64,000 nt of DNA from Paramecium pentaurelia (taxonomy: Eukaryota > Ciliophora > Oligohymenophorea > Peniculida > Parameciidae), in NCBI GenBank assembly GCA_905183005.1, contig CAJJDO010000159.1, forward strand, positions 182,448 through 246,447, given 5' to 3'. This document shows, in pieces, positions 45,070 to 58,736 of this stretch (positions are counted from its first letter, which is position 1; each line of letters begins with the position of its first letter). A program made the translations under genes and the position numbers. Below the pieces are notes generated by a model that saw only the letters and a list, made by a program, of their open reading frames with translations, searched no databases and was not told where the DNA came from.

Positions 45070-45939
45070 TTCATCTTCAATTAAATGTAATTATAAAATT
45101 CTAAATACAATTTGTTCCTATTTTAGATTTAAAAGTGTGATTAAATATTTTTTATTTACAAATTCAATTTGATAATATTCGTGTTAAATAAGCCTTATAT
45201 TAGAATAAAAACAAATTATAACAACGATTTTCGAATATCATTTTTCTTAATATTCTTTTTCAAATCAGATCCTCTAGTCCATATTAAATCTCTTCAAATA
45301 TTACTCAAGTATCTCCCTATTATTATTGTGATAGTATAATAATTTATAATGATTCCTTGTTTTTAAATTAGAGAAATTGTTAGGCTCAGAAAAAAAAATC
45401 AAGAATTTCAATATATTTTTATACGATTTTACAATTTAGATCATTTGCCTTATTTTCTTTTTATAGTTATAATTTTTTTGAGTAACTGTGATTTTCTTGA
45501 ATATAATATCTGAAAAAGATTTGAAAAAAATAGATTGTTAAACAGATAATTTAGTTAGAATTAATTCAATGTTAATTTAAATTGCATAAGTAAAATAAAA
45601 AATAGATTTATGATTTTCTAATTAATCATTATTTAATATCTTTTAATGATTTTTCTTATTTAAAAAGATAAACATACCAATATGATCCTTTGTCAATAGA
45701 TTGAAAAAAAAATAATTTTTATGAAAAAATCAGAGCTTTTTAATATTTCCTTAACATTCTACAATGAAAATGATAAATGCCTCAATATAAGCAGCACTCT
45801 ACAATCAAATAATTAAATACCTTTATTCTTGAGAGAAATGGTTTCTTAGGACAAGTGGAAAGTGCTAAATTTAGATATTGTATAGTATTCTCATATTTTT
45901 TTAATCTCATTAATCATTAACCTATTTATTAAATTAACT
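45070..45939. other. Noncoding stretch right of the transposon
   Basis: After a repeat unit shared with the left flank, about 830 bp of AT-rich DNA follows. I see no gene and no RNA-like element. Confidence 0.4.
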
Positions 45940-47113
45940 CATAATTAAATCTTTTTCAGAAAATGAAGCCCCACTTTTAGGATCAATTAATAATGCTTTA
46001 TCTTACAAATTTATTGCATCCTAATGTTTACTTAAGAATTTTATAAGTGTGTGAGAATAAATGATAATTTAAAAAGCATTCACCTGTAAATCTATTAAAT
46101 ATACCTTTTTTTAATAAGGAAAAAACATGCTGAGGATTGATAGCTAAAACTTTTTTCCGGCCAAATTCTTGCCTCATCATTTGTTTAGCAATATTATATA
46201 TAAGTCAATTAATAATCTTTTGATAGACATTAACCTATCATTAATACATTATTTTTCCTTTAATACATTAATCTTGATAATTATTATGATAAAGTTATAT
46301 ATATCTACTCAATAATTCTATGGCTCTTTGTATTTCCTTTGAAATATCAAATAAAAATTAATATTATTTTTCCTTTAAATTTTAGCCTAAATAAAGCGAT
46401 TCCTAAATTATTTTCATAGAAATTAAATGATGATTTCTTTGTTATTTCTTATTTAAATTTTGAAAATCATTACTTATTAATTAATTTAATCCATCAAATA
46501 ATCACATTCATAATTTTTATTCTTAACAATTTATCTAAAATAATATATTTCTTAGACATCATCATTATAGTATAGTAACTCTTCTTAATAAAAATACAGC
46601 AAATCAATCAATCAACTATGTACAATTATATTATAGCAAACCATATTAATTTCTTCCTTTTTATTTTCTCTTTTACAAATAACATTTAAACCAGATTTTT
46701 ATAAAATCCTTTTTTAATAAAATCAAATATAAAAAACAAAACAGATTTGAATAAATATACCAAAATTATATATCTTTTAACAGCCTTATTATATGACTTA
46801 TATGGTCAAATAATTTAAATAAACTCACAGGAAGCTAATTAATATTTTTTTCAGTATGAAATACAATTTTAATTTTTTTTTTTGTTTAGATTATGTAAAA
46901 AATCAGATTTATATTTTCTTTTCAAAAACTTTATTACTAATTGCTTTAACACCTTCGAAAATACTTTAATTTTTTTCATTCAGACCTGAATAAATTGATT
47001 TTTTTAATTAAATCTATGTGTAAATCAATCTTTTTCCAGTTATTGGTTCTTTTTTTCTTAATCTACGAAGAAGAACTTGGCTTTATGGAGGGATTTTCAC
47101 TTGCATTTCCCAT
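45940..47113 (-). pseudogene. Decayed TPR-repeat gene
   Basis: Minus-strand pieces resemble the tetratricopeptide repeat proteins abundant in ciliates. A start-like MGNASENPSIKPSSSS and IKKKRTNNWKKIDLHIDL occur at 47113 and below. Pieces such as SIFEGVKAISNKVFEK, AINPQHVFSLLKKG and, near 46000, QDAINLQDKALLIDPKSGAS carry TPR spacing. They fall in different frames, with stops between, and no intron set I tried joins them. The same frame is open upstream of 47113 to about 47484, so the gene may have begun further out. Gene identity is moderately supported; boundaries are rough. Confidence 0.42.
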
Positions 47114-48570
47114 AATCAAGTATCTCTGCTGGAATATTAAAGGATGAAAAAATGTCATTTATTTAAACTCTAACTAAATAGGAAACATGCATATAATCCC
47201 TCTTAAGGAACGAAAATTACCTTAAATTTAGACTCTCTTAACACAACTTTTCCTTTTCTCTTCTGAAATTAAAACTATCTAGATTATTTCAGTATCTTTC
47301 ACTAATTTATAAGAGCAAAAAAAAGATCCTTACACAAGGTACATTTAAGATTAGTTTTCTATTTAATATAAAAAAGACCCCATGAAAACGTCAATGTGTT
47401 TTTGTTCTGGAGTAGTAACTGGAAGAATAATAGTATCATTTTTATCATGATATATTAGCTGTTAAAGGTAATTAATTACAGTCATCATCAGAACTCCTCC
47501 CATTATCTAGAACACCCAACAGTATTAAAAAGTTCATTTGTATCTTTCTATAAGAATTTAAGTTAATTTATTTACTTCATTATCTTTAGAAGAAAAGAAT
47601 ATTCAGTCATAGAAGAAATATTCATCTAAATTAAGATTATAATATAAAGAGGATTAGGTGTATATGGCAGTAGAACTACTCCACAATTAAGAAACATTGT
47701 ATAACCTAATTCCTAATTATACATTCTAAGAATGAAAGTTTTGAGATGACTAACCTCAAAAAAGGTATTAAATCTAATAAGTTTAGATTTAATCTTGAAG
47801 ATTAAAATTAATTATATAAGAAGAGTTAGTTTAAATGTAGGACATTAAATAGATGCTAGGAATCAAAGTAGATGTAAAAATATAACGATTAATGATTTGA
47901 ATTAATATGTGTAACTAAGTTTAGCTCTTAGAAACAAAATCATAAATTTGAAATAATAAAATATTATCTGAATTTTAATTTAATTTTTGTTATTCATTCA
48001 GATAAAAAAAATTTTATTCTTCACAACACAACTAGTGATTTAAAAAGCACTAATTATCAAATTAAAGTGAAAATATGAACCTAAAAATAATTGAATACAA
48101 TTTGACTCATTAAAAATAACCATCTGATTAATCCAAAAGCAAAAATAATTATCTTATTATACTAAAGTTTTCATTTTTAATTATTTAATATATGAATAAT
48201 TTAGGTTTTATAGAATATTTTATGAATATGAGAAAGTTTTGAAAGAGAATTTATTGTTATATGGACAAGCAAAATTATCATTCTTAAGTTATGATTACAT
48301 AATTTGATCAAATTTAAGTGATATGGTTTTATCAATTTAAATTAAATTAGCTATTAATTAAATGTATCATTCTTCTTTTTTAAGCTGGAGCATTTCTAAC
48401 TATTAAAGATTCGATGAAGATGAATTTTTTATTTTTATTTTCAATCTGTATTTCCATTTTTAGTCATTAATGTAGATATTAAGTAGATATGGGCAAACTA
48501 TTTCAATAGATTAAATTATTTCTCTTTCTTTTAAAATTATTGCCTCTCATAAATTAAATTATTAATTGAA
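47114..48570. other. Stretch without a confident gene
   Basis: Roughly 1.45 kb. A minus-strand frame from about 47484 runs on into the TPR remnant and contains PVTTPEQKHIDVFMGSFLY. Elsewhere only short open pieces on both strands are seen. It looks like decayed coding DNA. Confidence 0.35.
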
Positions 48571-50142
48571 ATGTCTAAATCAAAAATGATAGAAACTGAA
48601 GAAAACTTTTAATGTTTATCTAACCATAACGAAACAATTTGTATGGTAGTGCTTGATCCAAAGTTAGATAAGAATAAAAAATTTTTTTGTATTTCATGTA
48701 TGAATAACTTCGAATCAGATGCCAAAACTATAGGATTACAAAGAATGTAAGAGATTATTGAATAAATTATTGATACCAATAATAATGAATGTGAAAAAAT
48801 AATTAATGAAACAATTTAGTAATTAATGAAATGTAATACAATTACAGAAGAATTAAGGACATCTTTTCTAAACTTATTTGATTCTATAATTGGAATAACT
48901 TCATAATGGATTACTAATTTATAAGATTTGAAAGAATAATAAAATTTATACTCCTTCTATGAAGAATTAGATAATTATATTAAGAAAAAAAATACTAACT
49001 TTATTTAGAGGAAAAAACTTATTAATAAGATAAATAATGATTCAATGTTGAAGTTACGTAAAACTTTATAAGATTACCACTTAAATAAGGATAAGTTTAA
49101 CTTAGGAGAATTAAAATAATAATTTTTCAAGATTATTTAATCAAACTAATTTCATTAAGGTGATATCAATTTACAATAAATTGATCAATCAGTTAAATAA
49201 ACTGACTCATGTAAAGCAATAGTTTTTGATTCTTCTGGTTCAATTATGGTATCAACTAAAGATAATGATATTTAAGTATGGAAATTTGAAAATGGAACAA
49301 TATAATTAATAAATACTTTGGTATGTCATACTAATTTGGTTTCATGCTTAGTTTATAGTAAAAAATAAAATTCCTTTATTTCAGGCTCTGTAGATAATGC
49401 AATAATATGCTGGTAAAGAATTAATTAAATTGATTGGAATTACTCATACGCTTATAAATAACATACAAAGTCTGTAAAATGTATCTTATTGAATTCAAAA
49501 GAAGATATCCTATTTTCTGGAAGTGATGATACATCAATTAATGTATGGAAGGTTGAATTTAATCAAAATTAATTGACATATCTTTATTCTTTAAATTAAC
49601 ATAAAAATTCTATTAATTCATTAAGTTTAAATAAATCAGAAAATTATTTAGTATCATGTGCATAAGCTCAAAATGGAATTATAATTTGGGAATATTAATC
49701 ATCATAAAATAAGTTTGTGTACAAATATTTAGTTAAATAATCAATTTAAGATTATGGACTTAAGGTTTAGTTTATTAAAGATAATTAATTTATTTGGATT
49801 ACAGGTGATAAAGATATTGATTTAATGTATGTATTTGAATTAAAAGAAAGAGTTTTTTAAGAGAATTTAGAGAAGACAATTTAATTGGATAAAAATAATT
49901 AAACTCTTGATGACTTTCGTTTTCCAATAGTTTACAATGAGGAGAAGAATTTGATAGTAGTGAGACATAAAACTCATATATATATAATTAGATAAATGAA
50001 TGATGGAAAGTTCAAAATAGTTAATAAATTGAATTGCAACAAAAATACAATATTTGGGACTATCACAAATAATGGAGATTATTTAGTGTTTTGGGATGAT
50101 TATAATAAACAATATTCAATATATGAATTATATGAAAAATGA
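48571..50142 (+). CDS. WD40-repeat protein with N-terminal B-box-like cysteines
   Basis: An intronless 523-residue protein. The N-terminus has a B-box-like arrangement, QCLSNHNETICMVVL followed by KKFFCISCMNNF, then a helical region (about residues 60-215). WD40 repeats fill the C-terminal 300 residues: CKAIVFDSSGSIMVSTKDND, SKKQNSFISGSVDNAIICW, CILLNSKEDILFSGSDDTSI then NVWKV, and SENYLVSCAQAQNGIIIWE. Beta-propellers of this kind bind partner proteins. This layout (cysteine box, coil, WD40) is, from general knowledge, a large lineage-specific family in Paramecium. The role is unknown. Confidence 0.82.
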
Positions 50143-51580
50143 AAATTATATTTGTATATTATTTTTAATTTTTTAATATCAATTTAATAATTATGCTTTA
50201 AAATCAGTAAGTTTATTCCTTTAAAACCAAATTGTAGAAACTAAATATTTAATCATTAATATATTTAAATTTAATTAAAATTTTCTTAAATATTTAAAAT
50301 AATAATTTCAAAAAAATAAGACAGATTTTTTTTTTATTTTTCTGAATTAAAGACCTATGTAATAAATCACAGAATAAACAGAATAGGGAAGCTATTTTAC
50401 TTAAATTAATAAGGCATATATGCAGATGGGAATTAATTAATTAATTCCTGAAGATTTTGAGGCTAGACAAAAGATTCTTTTTTTATTTTACAAATTAATC
50501 TGTTAATTCAAGATAAAAAACTACTCTTATCCTGAAAAAGTCAATAAGTTTCTGTAATGATAGTAGAAGGTTCTTCAGACTATATCAAATTGGGTAATGA
50601 AAAAGTTATTTTTTTGGGTGTTCCTATTCTAAATAACTGATTTCCTTTTAATTATATTTATTATATTTGGTATTATCATACTGTGTAAATAAGATGAGAA
50701 TCATAATATCAATTCAAATTATCATTTACATAGTATTGATGCATTTTACTATACTCTTAAAGGTAGCAAAAAAATAATTATCTTAGGTCATAGGCTTCGT
50801 AAAGCAAATCCATATAAGAATTTATTTATTTATTCATCTTAGTAATTTATTCAAAATTAAAGTATTCTTAATTTTATTGTGTTATTTTCTAACATTTGCT
50901 TCTAATTCTTTAATATAAAATAATCATGATATAAAATAAATTAATAGACAAGTATTTTGAAAAATCTATTCATGATCAAATTAAAAATCTCTATATATTT
51001 CAACACAATATTCTCAATCCTAAAAAATTTTTGAATACTAATATAATACAATTTTTTGAGATTAATAAAGAAAAAGTCAAATTTAAATAGTATTTGAAAT
51101 GTATTGATTTCACATAATGAAGGATCCAAAAATCAAAAGATTCTACCAATAATTTTAATTGCCCCTGTCTATTTGTTATCTATACAATTTATTATTCAGT
51201 CAATTTTTAATTTATATTTAATTTGTTCATTAGATCCTTAGGTACTTCTAATGTTGCAAAATATAAAGAAATTGTACTCGACATTTAAAAAAATAAAAAT
51301 TTCTCTGAATATTTGTTATATGAGTATTTAGTTGTTAAAACACTATTTATCATAGGGGTTCCTTCTGTTAATTATAATAATAAACACTACTATGTTTTTT
51401 GATATTTTGTTATAAATATATGAGTATCAATATATAAATAAATTTGCAAAATCGTATCTGAAACTGTATTTTAACAATATTGAGAACATTAAAAAAAAAG
51501 AGGTCTTAGACAAAAATTTGTAAATTGAAATATGGATTAATAAGAAAAAAGATAAATTATCAATTATTATATTTAGAATT
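50143..51580. other. Stretch without a confident gene
   Basis: About 1.4 kb of AT-rich DNA. Short plus-strand open pieces near 50560-50640 and 50760-50860 do not join into a gene by any short-intron scheme I tried. It may hold a degraded gene. Confidence 0.35.
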
Positions 51581-52689
51581 TCATGGATTTATTTCATTTA
51601 AAATTTCAACTTTTCCCGGACCATTAATACATGGATAATATTCATATTTTGGATCTATTTCAAGGAGCTAAATATTAATAAAAATTTACAAAAGATTATT
51701 TAGTAGATTTTTTTATCCATTTGATTTATTTTTATTCTATGTCAACTTCTATAATAATAATATCATTATTAGTAAAAGTGAAAGGTATTGAATTATGATA
51801 TTTCTCTTTTTGATGATGACTAAAACAATAGCCACTACTCATTATAAGATAGGCTCTAAAATTATAAATATTATTTACCCTTTACCTGAATCTTGTATAT
51901 TCGAATACCCAAATTTAGAAATTATTTCTCTTGCTCCTATTCCAACCATAGTCTAATTAGTACCTATATCGTGTATTAAATAACCAAATTTCACAATACC
52001 TTGATTAGGGATAGCTTAATCGCATAAACATGAATAAAATAGACCCTTATTATAAAATAGCTTTCCATTCTAAGATACCTAACAACTTGAGTTTTTATAA
52101 GTTTAAGAAAAAGTAAAAGAATTTAATAAAATAGATTGTTGTAATTACTCATTCTAAATGATATCTTCTTATTTCTATTTAGCATTTTCTATCAAGAAAT
52201 AATCTTTTTACTTTTGAAGTTCTTAAATTTTTTGTTATTAATCTTTTATTATTTCACTTTAAGTTTGGTGTAATTATTTTATTTCTAGTTCTTTTTATTA
52301 CAATAAATTCTAAGTATCTTAAAGCAGCTGATCATAATTATTCTACTCATTCCTCTTAATTTCTTTGAATTCTTATAAAGTGTTTTGTAATTCAGAATTT
52401 TTAATTTGTGATAAGTCTAATTATTCTTACTTTTTTTTATAGAGGAGTTTAAATTAATCAATAAGTGGAGTAATTTCTTATACAGTTTCATTTGCGAAAT
52501 TTATTACTAATGTTCTTTCTTGTGGTATTGAATATAAAGTTGGAGAGTTGATTATCAATTTTGGAAATTACTAAGGAATTAAAAGTTAATCAAGCGAATT
52601 AAGTATTTTATCATAAGAAAGCTATATATTAATAATGAATATTATACTTCTACATATTAGCATATCTCTTAGATAGAGTTTTCAATCAT
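51581..52689 (-). CDS. Coiled-coil SPRY-like domain protein
   Basis: Spliced length 345 residues. An N-terminal helical part and a coiled coil rich in Gln, Lys and Glu (EFKEIKRNEQNNYDQLLQDT, QKQEDIIQNEQLQQS) lead into a C-terminal SPRY-like domain of about 150 residues. That domain includes IVKFGYLIHDIGTNQTMVGI, KGAYLIMSSGYCFSHHQKEK, NDIIIIEVDIEQKQIKW and EYYPCINGPGKVEILN. SPRY domains bind protein ligands. Introns are inferred at 52622-52647, 51856-51878 and 51668-51689; the second and third are needed to keep the domain whole. The start could instead be the in-frame ATG at 52704 or 52797. I prefer 52689 because the upstream residues look like noncoding AT-rich DNA. Confidence 0.72.
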
Positions 52690-53168
52690 TTTATTATTTA
52701 TCATTATTGTTTTTATAATTTATTTATTAATAATTAATAATATCTTTTTGATAAGAAGATTAATCTTATAATATATATTTCTCCTTTTTGAATCCATTTT
52801 ATATAAAAATTACATGAATAGTCAAATCAATAAATTTAGAAGTCTAGTATAAATATTGATTCGATAATAAAATTTACAAACAACAAAGTAAATTAATTTA
52901 TAGCATAAAAAAATAATCTTATGAAATGAGTAAATACAGTTACTCTTTCTTTATTACTTAATTTTACAATATTTGTTTATATTCTCATTAAAAATCAATA
53001 ATAACGAAGGTTCTTTATCAACTTTTACTGAAAATCCTTATAATATTAATTAATGATTTTCTCATTAATTAATATGATTGAATAAATTAAGTTTAGTTTT
53101 TCAATTTTTGTCAATGAAAGTATAATTAAGTATGTATCAAAGATATTGCACATTTTTTTCTCATACGA

Positions 53169-54817
53169 TAATTCTAGCAATAATATAATACATAATACAA
53201 ATTTTGTAAAAAATGAAATAAACCATTTTTATCTTTCTTGTTCTCTGATTATAAAAATATGATATTAATAAATACTTAGGTTTTAATATTCTGCAGACTT
53301 AGAGCTACTATAATAATAAGAGAAATTCTAAATAATCTAATATCTTCAATTTATTTCAAGTTTCTTTATCATGAAAAGAATATTTACTTGCATTTATTAT
53401 AATTTTGGAAATTTATTTAATATTAATCATTGGAATGATTTTTTCAAAGAATTCAATCTCATTCTTTGAATTTCTCTAATTACTAAAGGGATTAAAATAA
53501 TTCCTCCAATTATTGAAACACCTCCACAATATAGAAATAAATAGCTCTCTACATATGGAACAATTAATTAATTTATAGCTGCAAACATGGCACCAAAACC
53601 CATAATTACTGACACTACAGTAGTAGTAGCTTATTTATTTTCTAAATTATATATATATAAATATATATATTACTTTTAAGTTCAGGTTAATTGCTTAATT
53701 CTACTGTTAATGCTGCTGATATATTATTGTAACATCCACCTATAAATAATCCAGTAAGAAAAACTAATGAAATATATCCAGCAATTTCATGTTTTAATGA
53801 GCCACTGTAATTAATTGATATCATAATAATTGTACCAATCCATAAAGATGGAACTATAATTACAGCTCTTTTATTAAAATAAAATCCAATTAAACTAAAT
53901 AAATATAAAATCTAACCACACTAGAATTCCTCCAGGAATAGAACCAACATCAGTTTAAGCAGTAATCCAAGCAACATCTGGAACATTTTTTGAATCTAAA
54001 TAAGCAGGAAGCCAGAATGTAAGAATATAATATACAGCTTTAACACATCCAAATGATAATGCATAAAAAGCAACATTTGGTACAAACCAGGCAGTAAAAT
54101 AATTTAATTATTCTTTTTCTTAATAGATTTTTAACTATGACTACAATTTCATTTTTGTTATCATCTAATTTTGTATTTAGATTTGGTTCAAATTTTTATT
54201 CAATCATTGCTATAGTTAATTATTAATTATCCACATTAAGTTAATTTGCCTTATTTTTTTCATATTCCTCAATCATTAGTCTTTTAATATCTACAGAAGG
54301 TGCATTTTATAAAAAGAAGGCATTTAAAAAACTGATAATAAATAAAGAAACAGCTGCTAAATATACAGGAGCATACAAAGGTAAATGATCTCTTCCAATT
54401 AAAGAACCTGAATATATATCTCCAAATATATCTCCTACATTAGGACCTGCAGCAAAGAAACCTAAAAGTACAATTTTTTTATCTGTTACAAACCAATTGT
54501 TAAGAATAGCTAAATTTATAATTATTTTACCTAATAATCCAGGCCATGCTGTTGATTATGAGATACCATTTATGATTTATAGTATTAGGTACAAATAATT
54601 CTTTTTATCCTGTATCTAAATCATTACACCAATAATTGTGAAAATCACACTTGTTGTAAAAGTTCCTGCTAGAATAAATATTCTGAGGTTCATTCTGTCC
54701 CCAAATTGTCCTAAACTAAAATTAAGCTATTATTATACCAAGATATGGCTAACCCATAAAAAAATAAAAAAGCAAAATTTATATAGCCTAGGTAATGAGA
54801 TGAAAAATATCCTTATT
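53169..54817 (+). repeat. 1,649-bp direct repeat, copy 1
   Basis: This block is repeated at 54819-56467 at an offset of 1,650 bp, with one N at 54818. Gene and noncoding bases match in all lines compared. It is another probable unmerged contig overlap. Confidence 0.93.
53427..54817 (-). CDS. SLC37-like transporter, 5'-truncated copy
   Basis: Same sequence as the gene at 55077-56594 but cut off at the N at 54818, so it lacks the first exon. It has the same extra base near 54096-54099. It is probably the same gene seen twice. Confidence 0.6.
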
Positions 54818-54818
54818 N

Positions 54819-56467
54819 TAATTCTAGCAATAATATAATACATAATACAAATTTTGTAAAAAATGAAATAAACCATTTTTATCTTTCTTGTTCTCTGATT
54901 ATAAAAATATGATATTAATAAATACTTAGGTTTTAATATTCTGCAGACTTAGAGCTACTATAATAATAAGAGAAATTCTAAATAATCTAATATCTTCAAT
55001 TTATTTCAAGTTTCTTTATCATGAAAAGAATATTTACTTGCATTTATTATAATTTTGGAAATTTATTTAATATTAATCATTGGAATGATTTTTTCAAAGA
55101 ATTCAATCTCATTCTTTGAATTTCTCTAATTACTAAAGGGATTAAAATAATTCCTCCAATTATTGAAACACCTCCACAATATAGAAATAAATAGCTCTCT
55201 ACATATGGAACAATTAATTAATTTATAGCTGCAAACATGGCACCAAAACCCATAATTACTGACACTACAGTAGTAGTAGCTTATTTATTTTCTAAATTAT
55301 ATATATATAAATATATATATTACTTTTAAGTTCAGGTTAATTGCTTAATTCTACTGTTAATGCTGCTGATATATTATTGTAACATCCACCTATAAATAAT
55401 CCAGTAAGAAAAACTAATGAAATATATCCAGCAATTTCATGTTTTAATGAGCCACTGTAATTAATTGATATCATAATAATTGTACCAATCCATAAAGATG
55501 GAACTATAATTACAGCTCTTTTATTAAAATAAAATCCAATTAAACTAAATAAATATAAAATCTAACCACACTAGAATTCCTCCAGGAATAGAACCAACAT
55601 CAGTTTAAGCAGTAATCCAAGCAACATCTGGAACATTTTTTGAATCTAAATAAGCAGGAAGCCAGAATGTAAGAATATAATATACAGCTTTAACACATCC
55701 AAATGATAATGCATAAAAAGCAACATTTGGTACAAACCAGGCAGTAAAATAATTTAATTATTCTTTTTCTTAATAGATTTTTAACTATGACTACAATTTC
55801 ATTTTTGTTATCATCTAATTTTGTATTTAGATTTGGTTCAAATTTTTATTCAATCATTGCTATAGTTAATTATTAATTATCCACATTAAGTTAATTTGCC
55901 TTATTTTTTTCATATTCCTCAATCATTAGTCTTTTAATATCTACAGAAGGTGCATTTTATAAAAAGAAGGCATTTAAAAAACTGATAATAAATAAAGAAA
56001 CAGCTGCTAAATATACAGGAGCATACAAAGGTAAATGATCTCTTCCAATTAAAGAACCTGAATATATATCTCCAAATATATCTCCTACATTAGGACCTGC
56101 AGCAAAGAAACCTAAAAGTACAATTTTTTTATCTGTTACAAACCAATTGTTAAGAATAGCTAAATTTATAATTATTTTACCTAATAATCCAGGCCATGCT
56201 GTTGATTATGAGATACCATTTATGATTTATAGTATTAGGTACAAATAATTCTTTTTATCCTGTATCTAAATCATTACACCAATAATTGTGAAAATCACAC
56301 TTGTTGTAAAAGTTCCTGCTAGAATAAATATTCTGAGGTTCATTCTGTCCCCAAATTGTCCTAAACTAAAATTAAGCTATTATTATACCAAGATATGGCT
56401 AACCCATAAAAAAATAAAAAAGCAAAATTTATATAGCCTAGGTAATGAGATGAAAAATATCCTTATT
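54819..56467 (+). repeat. 1,649-bp direct repeat, copy 2
   Basis: Second copy of 53169-54817. It continues into the first exon of the transporter gene, so this copy is the complete one. Confidence 0.93.
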
Positions 56468-56594
56468 TCACCATGTCACCTGCAACATAACTCCAAGTAG
56501 ATCGAGTGCAATGAATAAATACGTATTAGAAAAAACATAGGATAAATGTTATAGTTCTTTAAGTTGTGACTCCAGGTATTGATGACGCAAACAT
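55077..56594 (-). CDS. SLC37-like sugar-phosphate transporter (major facilitator)
   Basis: Spliced length about 473 residues once one extra base is set aside. Start MFASSIPGVTTQRTITFILC. The MFS loop 2-3 motif appears as CLGQFGDRMNLRIFILAG. NGISQSTAWPGLL, split from AILNNWF by an intron, followed by GFFAAGPNVGDIFG matches the sugar-phosphate antiporter pattern (SLC37, bacterial GlpT/UhpT). About twelve hydrophobic segments are present with a charged loop after the sixth. Introns are inferred at 56366-56388, 56160-56180, 55545-55566 and 55292-55323. The frame must shift by one base at the poly-A run 55746-55749, just before FTAWFVPNVAFYALSF; a sequencing insertion is the likely cause. Such carriers exchange phosphorylated sugars for phosphate; the substrate here is unknown. 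Confidence 0.8.
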
Positions 56595-58736
56595 TATCCT
56601 AAATATATTATTAATAATTATTCTATATTTGACCAATATATCATGTTATCTATGGATTCTTTATGGTTTCTTAAACTTTTCCCATAGTATTTAACAATTC
56701 TGTTGATATCTATATAAAATAATCAAATAAAAGTTATTCAATAGGAATCTATTGTTGTTAAATAAATAAAAAAAATTACATTTTATTGATACTTCAATTT
56801 AAGTAATATATATACAAATCATTAGAATTTAGAACAACAAAAATGAAGTAGAATTTTTGAAAGAATACAATTCTTTACAAGTTTTCATTTTTAGGCTTTT
56901 TTAATTTAGAAAACAAATGTTTTTTAATTTTAATTTTAACAGAAAAAAAAATCAAAAATTGTTAAAATAGTGAAATGTAATACTATAAATTAATTTATTT
57001 TAAATAATTTCATTAGGATATAATAGTAAGTATTTATTAATAAAAATGACATATTATGATGAAGAAGAAAAAAACCTCTAAAAGAGAAATTCGTAACTTT
57101 TCACAAACTTTGTTAGAATAATTTTCATTAGTTGCATGAACGTTTTAGTATTTAAAATAGTTTTATTGATTAGATTATAATTTTAATTCAAGAAAAATTA
57201 AATTTTAGACTCTGAAGGGAAAGGCCAAAAATCATTCTCATATTTGAATATAATTAAGTATATTACATAATTTGAAGAAAAACCTTTTTATGGAGATTAA
57301 ATTTGATAATTACAAGGATAAATTCCATTTTATTTTCATTTTCTATTTTAACACTGAAAAATATTCTTTATATAAATTTAAGGAGCATTTTAATATATTT
57401 GTGGGATTTTTTTTAAATTAGCTCCTTGAGTATTATTCAAATATTATGATTTTGAAGTAAAGAAAATTATATGTTAATAATTTTTAGTTAAATTAAGGTG
57501 ATGTAATTGAATAACTAGTAAATAATAAATTACTAGAATTATAAATAAATTTGGCATATTTAATATTAGTATTAGTGTATGACATTGAATGAAACAAACA
57601 GTTGTTTTAGGAAATAGTCATAAAAATAAATATGATATATTTTACCTTAATATAAAATGATTATTAATTTAACATCTTTTTCAGATCAAATCTAGATGAA
57701 AGATTTTTTCTATCAAAATATTTTACTTTCTAATATTTCTGCCTATAAGAATTATAAACTTTAATTTTGATAATCTTATTCTATTTAATGTATACAATTC
57801 CAACAATATACTAATAATGATTGATATTGAAAGCTGTCTTCAACTAAGTTATTAACAAGATTGAAAGAGGTAGGAATTTTCTGGATTAACTTTTTCAATT
57901 CTCTAATTCTTTTCAGTTAATTGCAACTAATTATACATAGGAATCTATTCCAAAATTTATTATCCAATATATATTTTCTTATAATCTATTAGATTATAAA
58001 TCTTTATCTTTATAGTTAAATAAGATAATTTCAAAAAAAATCAATTTTTAATAATTTTAATTCATTTATTTTCGAAACTATTTATATAATATTAATATTA
58101 AATAAAGCATAATTTATATGGATTTATGATTTCTAGATTTTTCTGCTTTATTGATTAATTCTAAACATCTTAAAATATGATTAGTCTAATTTAAAGGCAA
58201 GTAAATACACTAATAAAATAAATCTCAAAGTTAAACTGCCTTAACATTACGAATATTGACCTCAAATTAAGTTTTATTATAATTTTTTCATTTAACAATA
58301 AATCAAATAAAAATTCTTTCTATTTTTATGTATAATGAGACCTTAGATCCTTTTCTTTATAATCACCACTTATATATATTAGAATAATTGAATTATATAT
58401 TAATTCTAATAACAAATATTACATTTCTAAAAATCTCTATTATTAGTACTTATATAATAGTGAATAATTCTTAAATAGGATAATATTTTAGAAAAACTAT
58501 CTTTTTGATTATTTTAATCAAATATTTTATATATTAATTGTTTCTTTTTGATTAAAATATAGACAGATAAATATTTACTTAAAAAATTAACATATTTACC
58601 TTAATCTAACAGAATTTATAACGATAATTGTGATATCAAAACAATTGAATAAGTCAAAATTGATTGATAGACTAAAATTATAACTCTATAATAAGGATTT
58701 TTATTTTTATTTTTTTTACATTAAAACAGAATTATT
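56595..58736. other. Long intergenic stretch
   Basis: About 2.1 kb between divergent genes, extremely AT-rich. It contains one doubtful short ORF, listed separately. Nothing else is recognisable. Confidence 0.45.
57046..57306 (+). CDS. Doubtful ORF, 86 aa
   Basis: The frame opens MTYYDEEEKNLQKRNSQ, a natural-looking start, and has a hydrophobic segment IIFISCMNVLVFKIVLLI. It is short and isolated, and no intron is evident. It could be a small membrane protein or the first exon of a lost gene. Confidence 0.32.

Noticed and set aside
48418..48573. A short plus-strand frame with a signal-like start just before the WD40 gene.
   Set aside because: It overlaps the WD40 start codon, has only about 50 codons and becomes low-complexity at once.
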